DNA of 64,000 nt from Bacillus sp. M6-12 (GCF_002860285.1 NZ_PGVF01000003.1:62001-126000), one strand, 5' to 3'; shown: positions 1-8,269, counted from the stretch's first letter. Numbers and translations are program-made. The notes: a model not told the origin generated them from the letters alone.

Positions 1-593
1 CCATCTATGACTTCCTGGTATAATGGTGTATTTGTTGGCCCCGGTGCCACACAATTTACTGTAATTCCATTTCTGGCGACTTCCCGGGCCAATCCTTTTG
101 TAAAGGCAATGACACCGCCTTTAGCTGCCGAATAGGCTACTTGGCCGCTGGTACCCACTCTGCCAGCATCTGATGCGACATTCACAATTCTTCCATATTG
201 TCTTTCTATCATCGATGGCAATACTTCACTGCAAAATCTCATTTGCCCGATTAAATTAATATCGATTGTTTCGATCCAGCTCTCTTCGTCACTGTCAATG
301 AATCTTTCTATTTTATCCCAGCCCGCATTGTTTACCAGTATGCTTATAGGGCCTAATTGTTCTTCTGTCAGCCTGACAGCTTCCTTCACTTCTGATAATT
401 TTGTTACATCTGCGGTAATCGGGATTGATTTTAAATCTATTTCCTTTAAGCTGTTATGAAGTTGTATATTGTCACTCTCAACATTACTCACAATCGCAAC
501 TGAGGCGCCTAACTCTGTCAGTTTTTCAACGATTGATCTTCCAATACCCCTTCCCCCGCCTGTAACCAAGGCCACTTGATTTCTAAGATTCAA
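1..593 (-). CDS. SDR-family dehydrogenase, BadH-like (C-terminus cut by window edge)
   Basis: Classical short-chain dehydrogenase, NAD(P)-dependent, probably oxidising a hydroxyacyl-CoA. About 197 residues are visible; roughly 50 C-terminal residues lie beyond the left edge. Seen: TGGGRGIG at residues 11-18, NNAG at 88-91, Ser near 141 and the YSAAK pair Tyr154/Lys158, so the catalytic site is complete. The start is TTG at 593-591, set by AGGAGG at 601-606; no ATG fits better. The NNAGWD and ISSD/VASDAGRVG-type segments resemble 2-hydroxycyclohexanecarboxyl-CoA dehydrogenase (BadH), from memory. It is the last visible gene of the Paa-like operon, so it may oxidise a hydroxylated CoA intermediate made there. 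Substrate is inference. Confidence 0.85.
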   Translation of the reverse strand, partial: MNLRNQVALVTGGGRGIGRSIVEKLTELGASVAIVSNVESDNIQLHNSLKEIDLKSIPITADVTKLSEVKEAVRLTEEQLGPISILVNNAGWDKIERFIDSDEESWIETIDINLIGQMRFCSEVLPSMIERQYGRIVNVASDAGRVGTSGQVAYSAAKGGVIAFTKGLAREVARNGITVNCVAPGPTNTPLYQEVID

Positions 594-655
594 CGCAAAT
601 CCTCCTTTAGGTTTAAAAATCTCTTATACAAAAGATTTTGATAGAAACAGCCTTC

Positions 656-802
656 TTAAAAACGCACGGCCTCAAAACAGTTCGAACAATCTTCGCATCT
701 AAACTTTGATGATAAGAGCCGATCACCAAACAAAGATAAAATTACAACATTATCTGAGTAACAATGGGGACAAACCTTTTTTTCTTCCTCAGCTGTATTC
801 AT
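656..802 (-). CDS. 48-residue zinc-ribbon protein, detached PaaD C-terminal domain
   Basis: A tiny gene of 48 codons plus stop between the PaaC-like gene and the SDR. It encodes two cysteine pairs, CPHC at 11-14 and CEDC at 36-39, with a further Cys42, separated by 21 residues containing an LFG core. This is the pattern of the zinc-ribbon tail normally fused to the MIP18 domain in PaaD. Here the MIP18 part is a separate gene at 1739-2047, so PaaD appears split in two. The start ATG at 802 has AAAGGA about 8 bases upstream. Expected role: helping mature or assemble the di-iron oxygenase. The fold is inferred from cysteine spacing alone. Confidence 0.75.
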   Translation of the reverse strand: MNTAEEEKKVCPHCYSDNVVILSLFGDRLLSSKFRCEDCSNCFEAVRF

Positions 803-846
803 AATATTATTCCTTTCCCGAAGGTCTTCTATTATTATGAAAAAAT

Positions 847-1503
847 CTATATTCCTACTGTGAATTCATAGAGAATACTTTTAATCTCACCTTCTAGTTC
901 CATAAGAATGTCCTTCGTTTTCTTTTTAATAATCCCGGCCTTAAAAAGCTCTTCAGAGGGAAACAGGGTTTCTGAGTGTTCCTTTAGGTGTTCCATCGCC
1001 TTTTGGACATCATAGATAAATGATTCTCTAAAATTATCAGAACTAATGAGTAACCTTGCCCACTCACAGCCGTAAAGCTGATGAAACTTTTCTTCCTTTA
1101 TAATTTTTAAAATATTTTTCTCGAGAGGTTCATAATTTGAGTCTTCAAGATCTGATAACACTCTATAAGCAATTCCATCAAATACTAGGATATTCGCTAT
1201 CACTTGACTCCAATTTTCAGGCTTTTGCTTCAAGCCCTGCAAGGAAGCATTATCCTGTTGCAATTCATTTTGGTTGGTTATTACTCTTTTAAGGATCGCA
1301 ATATGGCCGTTTTCTTCTTGTACCATAGCTGAAATCCCAGCGCTTGCTCCCAGACTTGGTCCTTTAATGCACCAGTGTGTATAGTGGGATGTTAAAGCAT
1401 GTTTGATCCCAATGATGCTTCTAATTAAACTATTCAATTCTTGCTCAGTGCTATCATCAAGAATTTTCATAATTGCGGAGTCAGAACCGGTTTTTATTGT
1501 CAT
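847..1503 (-). CDS. PaaC-like ferritin-fold subunit of a multicomponent ring epoxidase
   Basis: 218 residues, mostly helical, of the phenylacetate-catabolism ferritin-like family. In the known PaaABCE complex, PaaC is the structural partner of the catalytic PaaA. Two ExxH motifs are visible, E64-H67 (EENGH) and E138-H141 (EEKFH), so part of a di-iron ligand set is kept; whether this subunit binds metal is unknown. The gene starts 4 bases after the PaaB-like stop, inside an A-D-B-C-zinc ribbon order rather than the usual A-B-C-D-E. No PaaE-type reductase is visible. The substrate need not be phenylacetyl-CoA. Confidence 0.75.
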   Translation of the reverse strand: MTIKTGSDSAIMKILDDSTEQELNSLIRSIIGIKHALTSHYTHWCIKGPSLGASAGISAMVQEENGHIAILKRVITNQNELQQDNASLQGLKQKPENWSQVIANILVFDGIAYRVLSDLEDSNYEPLEKNILKIIKEEKFHQLYGCEWARLLISSDNFRESFIYDVQKAMEHLKEHSETLFPSEELFKAGIIKKKTKDILMELEGEIKSILYEFTVGI

Positions 1504-1507
1504 AGAA

Positions 1508-1726
1508 TCAGAACCCCTTTTTTGAAATAATAGGATTTAATGAAAAAACTTTAACTAAATGTTTCCTGGGAACGATTTGCATATCAATATAATTGAATTC
1601 ATCATAAGTCGCTTGAGCATAGGCTGCAGCAAGCCTAGAAGATTGCGCCTGTACGGTCCCGATAATTCTTAGTGACTCCTCTCTTTTTGTTCTGGCTAAA
1701 ACTTCATAAATTTCTTCCTTCAACAT
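1508..1726 (-). CDS. PaaB-like small subunit
   Basis: 72 residues with the PaaB pattern: an N-terminal strand with YEVLART, the central segment GTVQAQSSRLAAAYAQATYD and a C-terminal strand ending in PRKHLVKV. PaaB bridges PaaA-PaaC heterodimers in the epoxidase. The ATG at 1726 is chosen over an in-frame GTG at 1735 because the GTG lies inside the ribosome binding site GAGGGTG. It sits between the MIP18 and PaaC-like genes with gaps of 12 and 4 bases, so translation is probably coupled. Recognition is by family pattern only. Confidence 0.8.
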   Translation of the reverse strand: MLKEEIYEVLARTKREESLRIIGTVQAQSSRLAAAYAQATYDEFNYIDMQIVPRKHLVKVFSLNPIISKKGF

Positions 1727-1738
1727 ATTATTCACCCT

Positions 1739-2047
1739 CTATACACTAGTATTGAGACTTTGAAAAACTTTTATGGCCTTTTCAGACATATCTTTTGATG
1801 TCCAAGGCTTTGACCAGTCATCTTCAACAACGACAGATTCAATATTCGGTTCTTTCAGCAATCTTTCTTTGATATCATTTTTAATCCAATCCATGCAAGG
1901 ACAGCCGGTCGAAGTAAAGGTACATCTGACTTTAACTGTACCATCTTCTATTTCAACCCCTCTTACTAAACCTAAATCTACTATGCTGACAGGATATTCA
2001 GGGTCATTCACGTCTTTTAAAACGGTCATAATTTCTTCAGGTGTCAT
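1739..2047 (-). CDS. MIP18-family (PaaD-like) metal-centre assembly protein
   Basis: 102 residues of the MIP18/DUF59 family. Visible landmarks are the DPEYPVSIVDLGLV segment at 15-28 and TSTGCPCMD near 45-53, with Cys49 at the conserved reactive-cysteine position. PaaD is needed for a functional PaaABCE epoxidase, probably in assembly of the metal centre. Normal PaaD is about 160-170 residues and carries a C-terminal zinc ribbon; this protein stops before it, and the ribbon appears as its own gene at 656-802. The ATG overlaps the PaaA-like stop by one base (TAATG), so the two are translationally coupled. Confidence 0.85.
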   Translation of the reverse strand: MTPEEIMTVLKDVNDPEYPVSIVDLGLVRGVEIEDGTVKVRCTFTSTGCPCMDWIKNDIKERLLKEPNIESVVVEDDWSKPWTSKDMSEKAIKVFQSLNTSV

Positions 2048-2985
2048 TATAATCCTCCTTTACTCTTCATCTTTCGGTATTCTTCTTGAATGATTCCTAT
2101 ATGACTTTTGGAATTCGGTCCTCTTCCTTTCCACCGCTTCTTAACTTCATCCCAAGTAGTTTCTTTGTCGTAGTGCCATTTTTTATTTTTAACATCGAAT
2201 TCGCAAGGAAACTTGTAATCTAGTACATATTCTCCGCTAATCGCATCATAATGTGCCGGAACCTTTAAACCAAATTGTTCGCAAATTGGTACTACTTGAC
2301 TTAGCCACTCTTGTCTTAACTGGTCATTTGTTAATTTCCTTAATCTGAATTCAAGCTGATCTTTACGTTTTTTATATTTATCTGGTACACCAAACCATTC
2401 AACTGTAATAGGGAACATCCAATCCACTGCTTCTTGTAAGCGCTTTCTGGATTCCGGTTCAGAAATTAAGTCCTTGATAAGGCTAATACCAAGATTCATA
2501 TGGAAGCGCTCTTCAATTTCAACTTTCGCAAGGGCTCTTTTCCACGGTCCGTAACTAGTGTTATTAAACGGATCAATTAAAAGCGTTGCACCTGCCCTAT
2601 CCTGAAAAGCCCCAATTAACGCAACTTCTTCATAAGTTTCAATTGGCATATCCATCGCATAAGGATAATTAAAATCCGTATATTCTCGTTCATACAGCAT
2701 TTCTTCCACTGTACCCCCGCCAAGATCCTCGAGTAAACGGTAGTGAACATGTGCATGACCTATTTCATCCTGGATGAGTGCCATTAGTTGCCGATACCGT
2801 CTGTCATTAACATCCTTATGGTTTAAAAAGCCATAATACAAAGCTGCTCCCATAATTTCAGTATCTGCAACGATTGTTAATGTGTCCTTGATCATTTTTA
2901 AGTACCCGCTGCTCATTTCATCAATACTTTCAATAAGATAGCTTTCATTCTTCACATTCTTTTTAACTTCCAAATCGGTCAACAT
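2047..2985 (-). CDS. PaaA-like catalytic di-iron subunit of a ring epoxidase
   Basis: 312 residues, the length of PaaA. The ferritin fold carries a complete-looking di-iron set: Glu43, the pair E74-H77 in QDEIGHAH, a Glu near 119-120 in a helix, and E159-H162 in EIEERFHMNLG. PaaA is the oxygen-activating subunit of phenylacetyl-CoA 1,2-epoxidase. It is the second gene of the operon, 52 bases after a CoA-transferase, with GGAGG before the ATG. The context of CoA-transferase upstream and SDR downstream supports epoxidation of an aromatic or alicyclic acyl-CoA. The exact substrate cannot be read from the sequence. Confidence 0.85.
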   Translation of the reverse strand: MLTDLEVKKNVKNESYLIESIDEMSSGYLKMIKDTLTIVADTEIMGAALYYGFLNHKDVNDRRYRQLMALIQDEIGHAHVHYRLLEDLGGGTVEEMLYEREYTDFNYPYAMDMPIETYEEVALIGAFQDRAGATLLIDPFNNTSYGPWKRALAKVEIEERFHMNLGISLIKDLISEPESRKRLQEAVDWMFPITVEWFGVPDKYKKRKDQLEFRLRKLTNDQLRQEWLSQVVPICEQFGLKVPAHYDAISGEYVLDYKFPCEFDVKNKKWHYDKETTWDEVKKRWKGRGPNSKSHIGIIQEEYRKMKSKGGL

Positions 2986-3037
2986 ATAAAATTACCTCCT
3001 TCAATGTTGTGTTTATTTAGTATTTTAACTGGAATTA

Positions 3038-4246
3038 TCATATAATCTTTTGCTCCAGCAATTCACGGATTTTTTCTTCACTAAATTTAAAGATGTCTTT
3101 ATATACATCTTGGTTATGTTCACCCATCGACAAGGCTCCTAAGTGCTTTACCTTTCCCGGAGTCCTGCTGAGTTTGGGAATGATACCCGGCATCGGAAAA
3201 TTGCCTAATATCGGATGTTCAAAAGAGATAACCATTTCCCTTTCCTGATAATGACGATCTTCTACAATATCTTTCGCCGAATAAATTTTGCCGGAAGGCA
3301 CTCCATGTTTTTCAAGTATTGATAGAAGTTCTTCAGAGTGCAGTGTTTTAGTCCATCCTTCTATTTTCCAATCAAGTTCTTTCATATTTTTAGCTCTTGC
3401 TTTATGATTTGAATACTTCGGATCCCCATTTAATAGCGGCTCGCCCATTGCTTCACAGAGTCTCTTAAATACACCATCTGCATTGGCGCCGATTACAATG
3501 TATTTCTCATCTGCAGTTAAATAAATGTTTGATGGTGCAACACCAGGAAGTGTATTACCCATTCTCTCTCTGATTTCACCTGCAATTAAATAATCTGGAA
3601 TAATGCTTTCCATAACGGCAAACACCGACTCATATAAAGCTGTATCGACAACTTGCCCTTTGCCCGAACGTGTTCTTTCGTGTAATGCTATCAGACAGCC
3701 AATTGTAGCAAACAGGCCAGCTAGGGTATCGCCGATCGATATTCCTGTTCTTGTTGGAGGGCGATCCGGGAATCCTGTAATGTATCTCAATCCCCCCATG
3801 GCCTCTCCTACACTTCCAAAACCAGCTCTTGATTTGTAAGGCCCAGTTTGGCCATATCCAGAAGTTCTAACCATAATTAAACCTTCGTTTATTTTTGACA
3901 ATTCACTATATGACAAGTTCCATTTTTCCATCGTACCAGGTCTAAAATTTTCAATTAAGACATCCGATTCCTTAATCATTTCTTTTAAAATGTTTTGACC
4001 TTTTTCTTCCCTTAGATTCAATGTAATACTTTTTTTGTTCCGTGATTGTACAGGCCACCATAACCCGATATTATCTTTTTCCTTACCCCAATTCCTCATC
4101 GGGTCCGCTTTATCGGGTGGTTCAACTTTGATAACTTCGGCCCCAAAATCTGCAAGTATTTTCCCGGTAAACGGACCTGCAATCAACGTTCCCAATTCTA
4201 TTACACGAACTCCTTGAAGCGGGAGCTTTTCGTTTGTATTATCCAT
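3038..4246 (-). CDS. Class III (CaiB/Frc-type) CoA-transferase
   Basis: 402 residues, usual length for the CaiB/BaiF family, which moves CoA from a donor thioester to a carboxylate through an aspartyl intermediate. The conserved Asp is D173 in SIGDTLAG, following the GFGSVGEAMGGL stretch at about 142-153. It is the first gene of the Paa-like operon and probably supplies the CoA thioester that the di-iron enzyme attacks. AAGGGGG precedes the ATG. It is a paralogue of the CoA-transferase at 17096-18328. Transcription starts in the intergenic region shared with the divergent GntR gene, where palindromes are present. Confidence 0.85.
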   Translation of the reverse strand: MDNTNEKLPLQGVRVIELGTLIAGPFTGKILADFGAEVIKVEPPDKADPMRNWGKEKDNIGLWWPVQSRNKKSITLNLREEKGQNILKEMIKESDVLIENFRPGTMEKWNLSYSELSKINEGLIMVRTSGYGQTGPYKSRAGFGSVGEAMGGLRYITGFPDRPPTRTGISIGDTLAGLFATIGCLIALHERTRSGKGQVVDTALYESVFAVMESIIPDYLIAGEIRERMGNTLPGVAPSNIYLTADEKYIVIGANADGVFKRLCEAMGEPLLNGDPKYSNHKARAKNMKELDWKIEGWTKTLHSEELLSILEKHGVPSGKIYSAKDIVEDRHYQEREMVISFEHPILGNFPMPGIIPKLSRTPGKVKHLGALSMGEHNQDVYKDIFKFSEEKIRELLEQKII

Positions 4247-4323
4247 TTCAAATCCCCCTTTCCAAAATTAATATAAGATGTTCCTCCTTCAAATCCAGCT
4301 TGTTTGTATGCTTGTGAATTACT

Positions 4324-4335
4324 ATTGTATACAAT
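4324..4335. promoter_or_regulatory. Candidate GntR operator 1
   Basis: Perfect 12-base palindrome ATTGTATACAAT in the divergent region between the CoA-transferase operon and the GntR gene. It fits the TnGT..ACnA pattern known for FadR-type GntR regulators. Lying about 80 bases upstream of the CoA-transferase ATG, it could overlap that promoter. Confidence 0.6.
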
Positions 4336-4418
4336 GTGTTCATTTCTGCTTTAATTTTAGTGTATATGGATGGTATTTTCAAGTTGATTTCTAAATATTT
4401 TTAATATTCTTTATAATT

Positions 4419-4450
4419 TTGTACACAAAGGTATAAAGTTTGTATACAAT
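4419..4450. promoter_or_regulatory. Candidate GntR operators 2 and 3
   Basis: Two further copies of the same type of site: TTTGTACACAAA (near-palindrome, about 4419-4430) and TTGTATACAAT (about 4440-4450). They lie about 90-120 bases upstream of the GntR start. Three related sites in one 300-base divergent region support cooperative binding and autoregulation by the adjacent GntR protein. Confidence 0.55.
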
Positions 4451-4540
4451 GATTGTTTTTTTAAAATTCTTTGGTAATATTTAATTAGCGTAATATTACA
4501 ACTGCTTATTTAATTATTTGAAGGGTGTGCAAGATCTTAG

Positions 4541-5197
4541 ATGTCAGTTTATGAGCAAATTAAAGAGGATATCATTTTTGGAAATTTAAAACCTGGGGAA
4601 CGGCTAACAGAAGAATCACTTGCTAACGGTTTGAACGTAAGCAGGACTCCAATTAGAGAGGCGATTAAGACATTAGAGATTGAGGGTTTGCTAGTACGGT
4701 ATAACAGAGGAATCTTTGTTAGGGAGTTTTCAGAGGTTGATATTCAACAGCTTTATGATTTACGTGTATTCTTGGAGGGGTATGCAGCAGGTCAGGCTGC
4801 AATCAACAGAACTGAAATGGATGTTGACAAACTCACTAACATTAATCAAATAATGATAAATCTTTTAAATGAATTTCAAGACACCGATGAAAATATGAAA
4901 AAAGAAAAAGTAAAACGATTAACAAACTTAAACAATAATTTTCATGATACTATTGTCAATTCTGCATATAACGAGCATTTAAAGTCTTTGATATCAAAGG
5001 TAGTCATCTTACCATTAGTTTTCCGTTCCTTTTTCTGGTACAACAATGAACAATTAAAACAGTCTGTTTCAGCGCACACCTTTATCATCAATGCAATTAA
5101 ACGTAAAGACGCTGAAAGAGCCAAAATTGCCATGACTGAACATCTCTATCAAGGAAGAGACCAGGTATTAAGCTCCTTGACATCAGAGCGTTCTTGA
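4541..5197 (+). CDS. GntR/FadR-type transcriptional regulator
   Basis: 218 residues. An N-terminal winged helix-turn-helix at about 1-70 contains the GntR signature LKPGERLTEESLA and VSRTPIREA; the rest is a helical FCD ligand-binding domain with NNNFHDTIV near residue 130 and a final HLYQGRD helix. Transcribed divergently from the CoA-transferase/Paa-like operon, it is the obvious candidate regulator of that operon, probably responding to an acid or CoA thioester. The ribosome binding site AAGGGTGTG is rather far (about 12 bases) from the ATG. The ligand is unknown. Confidence 0.88.
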   Translation: MSVYEQIKEDIIFGNLKPGERLTEESLANGLNVSRTPIREAIKTLEIEGLLVRYNRGIFVREFSEVDIQQLYDLRVFLEGYAAGQAAINRTEMDVDKLTNINQIMINLLNEFQDTDENMKKEKVKRLTNLNNNFHDTIVNSAYNEHLKSLISKVVILPLVFRSFFWYNNEQLKQSVSAHTFIINAIKRKDAERAKIAMTEHLYQGRDQVLSSLTSERS

Positions 5198-5202
5198 TCA
5201 TT

Positions 5203-5227
5203 AAAAAAAGCCCTTCTTTGAAGGGCT
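5203..5227 (-). terminator. Rho-independent terminator of the IclR gene
   Basis: Stem AGCCCTTC / GAAGGGCT with loop TTT at 5209-5227. Read on the minus strand it is followed by seven T, 60 bases after the stop of the IclR gene. The A-run is on the wrong side for the plus-strand GntR gene, although the hairpin may also act on it. Confidence 0.8.
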
Positions 5228-5284
5228 CGATGCAAAGTGAAATAAAAAAAGTGGGATTGGAAAAACGTATTGTCTCATGTAGGA

Positions 5285-6073
5285 TTAAACTATTTCACGA
5301 TAGAAATCATGGGTTATATCATATCCTATATACTTCGAAAGCTGCAGACAAACCCGCAATAACATTCGAACCGCTTTTGAATCCGGGCTGCAATCGAGGA
5401 TTCCGCTAAAGCCAACTACAGTTACAGCAGCAACCAATTCACTGTTTTGATTGAATATCGGTCCGCTAATCGCTTCGATTCCAGGTGCCACTCCTCCCTG
5501 TGTCGTCGAATATCCAAATTTTCTTATCTCTTCCATTTCCTTATCAAAATCTACAAAAGTAAGGTTATACTTTTCTATTTCCATGTTAATCACTTTCTCA
5601 GCTGCACTATTTTGAAGGAAAGCAGAAAAAATCTTCCCAGTTGCACTCCGGGTAACACTGACTTGAGAACCTACTCTTATTCCGAGCATAATATCGTGGT
5701 TGCTTTCTTCCCACTTGGTAAAAAAAGGGCCTCTGTTTCCCCATATTGCGAGGGCTACAGTTTCATTTAAGACTTCTTTTAATTCAATCAAATACGGGGC
5801 TGACACATCATTTATATCCATTTGTTTATATCCTTTTAGTCCTAGAAGAATTAGCTCACTCCCGATTGAATATCGTAAATCGGCATTTTTCTCAAGGAAT
5901 CCAGTACGGCAAAAACTGGTCAAGTATCTATGAAGCTTACTTTTAGACATTTCACAAATATTGGCTATTTCAGTTATTCCGATAGGCCTGCCTACATCCG
6001 CAATCTTTTTTAAAATATCTATCCCTAACTCTAACGATTGAATTCCGTTTCCTTTTAACTCATCTTTTTCCAT
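5285..6073 (-). CDS. IclR-family regulator
   Basis: 262 residues. N-terminal winged helix at about 10-75 (SLELGIDILKKIADVG, then GITEIANICEMSKSKLHRYL), followed by the IclR effector domain ending in a hydrophobic VAAVTVVGFSG segment. It lies between the Paa-like operon and the second di-iron operon, alone, with its own terminator; its target is either. It resembles the IclR proteins at 10147 and 23072, which share the ATGKIF/ASGKIFAAF pocket segment. The ligand is probably an aromatic acid or its CoA ester, by analogy only. Confidence 0.9.
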   Translation of the reverse strand: MEKDELKGNGIQSLELGIDILKKIADVGRPIGITEIANICEMSKSKLHRYLTSFCRTGFLEKNADLRYSIGSELILLGLKGYKQMDINDVSAPYLIELKEVLNETVALAIWGNRGPFFTKWEESNHDIMLGIRVGSQVSVTRSATGKIFSAFLQNSAAEKVINMEIEKYNLTFVDFDKEMEEIRKFGYSTTQGGVAPGIEAISGPIFNQNSELVAAVTVVGFSGILDCSPDSKAVRMLLRVCLQLSKYIGYDITHDFYREIV

Positions 6074-6237
6074 GCGTGAATTCCCTTCTCAAGAAATTAA
6101 ACGTACAGCCTAATGATAATATTATATCAAGTTTTTAAAAAATTTACTTCACCTTTTCAACCGGGTTCGACATGAGCATTCAATCTAAATATGTAAATAT
6201 GGAAATATAAAACCGTAATTAGGCATGAAAAATATTC

Positions 6238-6268
6238 AGCCGGCCTTCAGTGATAGAGAAGGCCGGCT
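6238..6268 (-). terminator. Terminator of the second di-iron operon
   Basis: Perfect 11-bp stem AGCCGGCCTTC / GAAGGCCGGCT with a 9-base loop. On the minus strand it is followed by GAATATTTTTCA. It lies about 95 bases after the end of the operon 6365-9757. Confidence 0.75.
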
Positions 6269-6364
6269 TGGCTGTTAACATATCATAAGTAAATTAAATC
6301 TTCAACTGTTTAGTTCATATCCAGGTCAAGTTTCAAGCGAAACTAGGGTGGTTTCATCCCCTAA

Positions 6365-6628
6365 TCATTTAAGTGCTTCATCCCTCATGCCTTTTATAAT
6401 TTCTTCGAATTCCGTTTCTTTTAAATGACCATTTAATAAATCTTTTGTATGCGATAAGACGTTCATCAGAAATTGCACTGAGGCATCGTCCTGATGCTGT
6501 GTCATTTCCTGCCATAGATCATTTAGCTCTTTATCAGTATTAGAGAGGTCTACGCCCCCCTCCTTTGCAGCCTCTACTTCATCAATAATCCTATGGACCT
6601 CTTCAGTCCATTCCTCAAAGTTAAACAT
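6365..6628 (-). CDS. Small helical protein paired with the di-iron protein (unrecognised)
   Basis: 87 residues, acidic and predicted mainly helical, with no cysteines, no signal peptide and no membrane segment. I do not recognise the family. It starts 38 bases after the di-iron gene stop with GGGAGGG before its ATG, and is the last gene of the operon. Small helical proteins next to di-iron oxygenases can be coupling (effector) proteins or extra subunits; that role here is only suggested by position. A BLAST or HHpred comparison would be needed to place it. Confidence 0.75.
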   Translation of the reverse strand: MFNFEEWTEEVHRIIDEVEAAKEGGVDLSNTDKELNDLWQEMTQHQDDASVQFLMNVLSHTKDLLNGHLKETEFEEIIKGMRDEALK

Positions 6629-6666
6629 TGCTATTTCCCTCCCTTGGGAGTTCCTTATTAATAGTT

Positions 6667-7443
6667 TTAATCTACAATAGGCAATGGTGCAATTCGATTT
6701 GCGCCAATCAGTCTCAAGTCTTCAACCGCCTTGGGAATCCATGGTTTCATCTTATTAATTTGAATTTGCATCAATTTCCGGCGTTTGGTCACATCTCCAG
6801 AATATTTTATAATGATATCCCGGCCCACTGCAATGTGCCTTGGTTCCTCGGCAATCACTTCTTTAGCAATATTTGTTCTTAGATCCTCAGGAAAACAAGC
6901 ATATGAAATACTGTCCTTCGGATCCATTCTGCCCCCTAAATGGTAGGATAGTATTGCCTCGCCAGTGCATTGAAGTGTAGCAGCTATTTCAGCAGGGTCA
7001 TCATAATCAAACGTTGCACGGTACATTGCCATTACGTCTGTATCTACCTTGTAGTCCTGTATACGTGGATTTCCACCGTATTTTTTGACCCACGAACTCC
7101 AAATTCTTTGATGCTTTACTTCATCAATGATTTGCTGTGATAAACGAATCCGAATGCCAATATCGTCAGGGTTCCGCTCCAGCATTACTATCTGTTTTGC
7201 AGGGGGATTTACACCATTCCAATATTCTAACCAAGCTAGACGGAGGCAATAATCTGCAAGCCCCTTCCTTTTTGTCTCTTCATCCAATTCAACTATCTCA
7301 TATCCATTCCTATGCAATAAGTGCTCGCCTAGCAGATAGGAACGTTCCAACAATTTATCCGCAAATTCCTCACCGGTCCATTGGCCGATTTCCGCATCAG
7401 ACAGTTCATGATATTTCGGTAACTCAAACGTTTTTACTGTCAA
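6667..7443 (-). CDS. Ferritin-like di-iron protein, putative oxygenase
   Basis: 258 residues from the TTG start. AGGAGGG stands 6 bases before this TTG, whereas the ATG at 7464 lies upstream of the site and is rejected. The sequence shows a full E..ExxH..E..ExxH di-iron ligand order: Glu73 (WLEYW), E108-H111 (DEVKHQ), Glu162 and E200-H203 (EEPRH). It is only distantly like the PaaA-like protein at 2047 and carries its own partners. Followed by an 87-residue gene and preceded by SDR and aldehyde dehydrogenase genes, it is probably the oxygen-activating step of a separate catabolic route. Substrate unknown. Confidence 0.78.
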   Translation of the reverse strand: MTVKTFELPKYHELSDAEIGQWTGEEFADKLLERSYLLGEHLLHRNGYEIVELDEETKRKGLADYCLRLAWLEYWNGVNPPAKQIVMLERNPDDIGIRIRLSQQIIDEVKHQRIWSSWVKKYGGNPRIQDYKVDTDVMAMYRATFDYDDPAEIAATLQCTGEAILSYHLGGRMDPKDSISYACFPEDLRTNIAKEVIAEEPRHIAVGRDIIIKYSGDVTKRRKLMQIQINKMKPWIPKAVEDLRLIGANRIAPLPIVD

Positions 7444-7510
7444 AAGAATCCCTCCTGAAACCAAATTTTATATTTTTATAGTTTTTACTATGATACTATC
7501 CTTTCCCTGG

Positions 7511-8269
7511 CTATATGCCCCTGCCACCATCCAGCTGCAATGCCGTTCCTGTAATCATTTGGGATTCATCGGAAGCAAGATATAATGCCGCTGATGCTAC
7601 TTCTTCCGGTGTGACTAAACGACCTAATGGAAACTTATTCATAAGTTCTTTTTTTCCGGCTTCTTTATCTTTATTAGTTATGAAGCTTGGTAGCATTGGA
7701 CTGTCTACAGCAACCGGGCAGAGAGCGTTAACACGGATGTTGTAAGGCGCCAGTTCAATAGCCAGTGCTTTGGCCATAGTAACTTCTGCTCCTTTAGTTG
7801 TTGCATACAAGTTTGTTCCTGGCATAGGCCGGACACCTGTCATCGAGGAAGTGAACAGGATTACCCCGTTTTTTTGCTCTTTCATAATAGGAACGGCATA
7901 TTTTGAACCTAAAAACGGTCCCTTAATATTCACATCAATGATTCGATCCACAAAATTCTCGTCTATATCTTCAATTAGCTTAAATTCTTGGGGAATCCCG
8001 GCATTATTATACAAAATGTCGATACGGCCAAACCGGGATATTGTACGATCTATCAAAGCCTTGATATCGTCAGCCTTGGAAACATCTGTCTTTACAAATA
8101 TTGCTTCATGGCCTAACTCTTGTATTTCTTTCTGAACCGAAGCACCTGATTCCTCGTTGATATCAGATATTACTACCTTGGCACCTTCCTTGGAAAACAG
8201 CAGGCTTGTAGCCCTCCCAATACCAGATCCTCCACCGGTTATGATTGCCACTTTTCCATCCAATTTCAC
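7511..8269 (-). CDS. SDR-family dehydrogenase
   Basis: 252 residues, full length for a classical SDR. TGGGSGIG at 11-18, NNAG at 88-91, Ser near 142 and Tyr155/Lys159 (YATTK) form a complete active site. GTG start at 8269 with AGAGGTG upstream. It lies 39 bases after the aldehyde dehydrogenase stop and 67 bases before the di-iron gene, within one operon. It would interconvert an alcohol and a ketone or aldehyde made in this pathway; the alcohol-to-aldehyde-to-acid series with the aldehyde dehydrogenase is an inference. Confidence 0.88.
   Translation of the reverse strand: MKLDGKVAIITGGGSGIGRATSLLFSKEGAKVVISDINEESGASVQKEIQELGHEAIFVKTDVSKADDIKALIDRTISRFGRIDILYNNAGIPQEFKLIEDIDENFVDRIIDVNIKGPFLGSKYAVPIMKEQKNGVILFTSSMTGVRPMPGTNLYATTKGAEVTMAKALAIELAPYNIRVNALCPVAVDSPMLPSFITNKDKEAGKKELMNKFPLGRLVTPEEVASAALYLASDESQMITGTALQLDGGRGI

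Noticed and set aside
5447..5946. Plus-strand frames within the IclR gene
   Set aside because: They are antisense shadows of a well-supported regulator.
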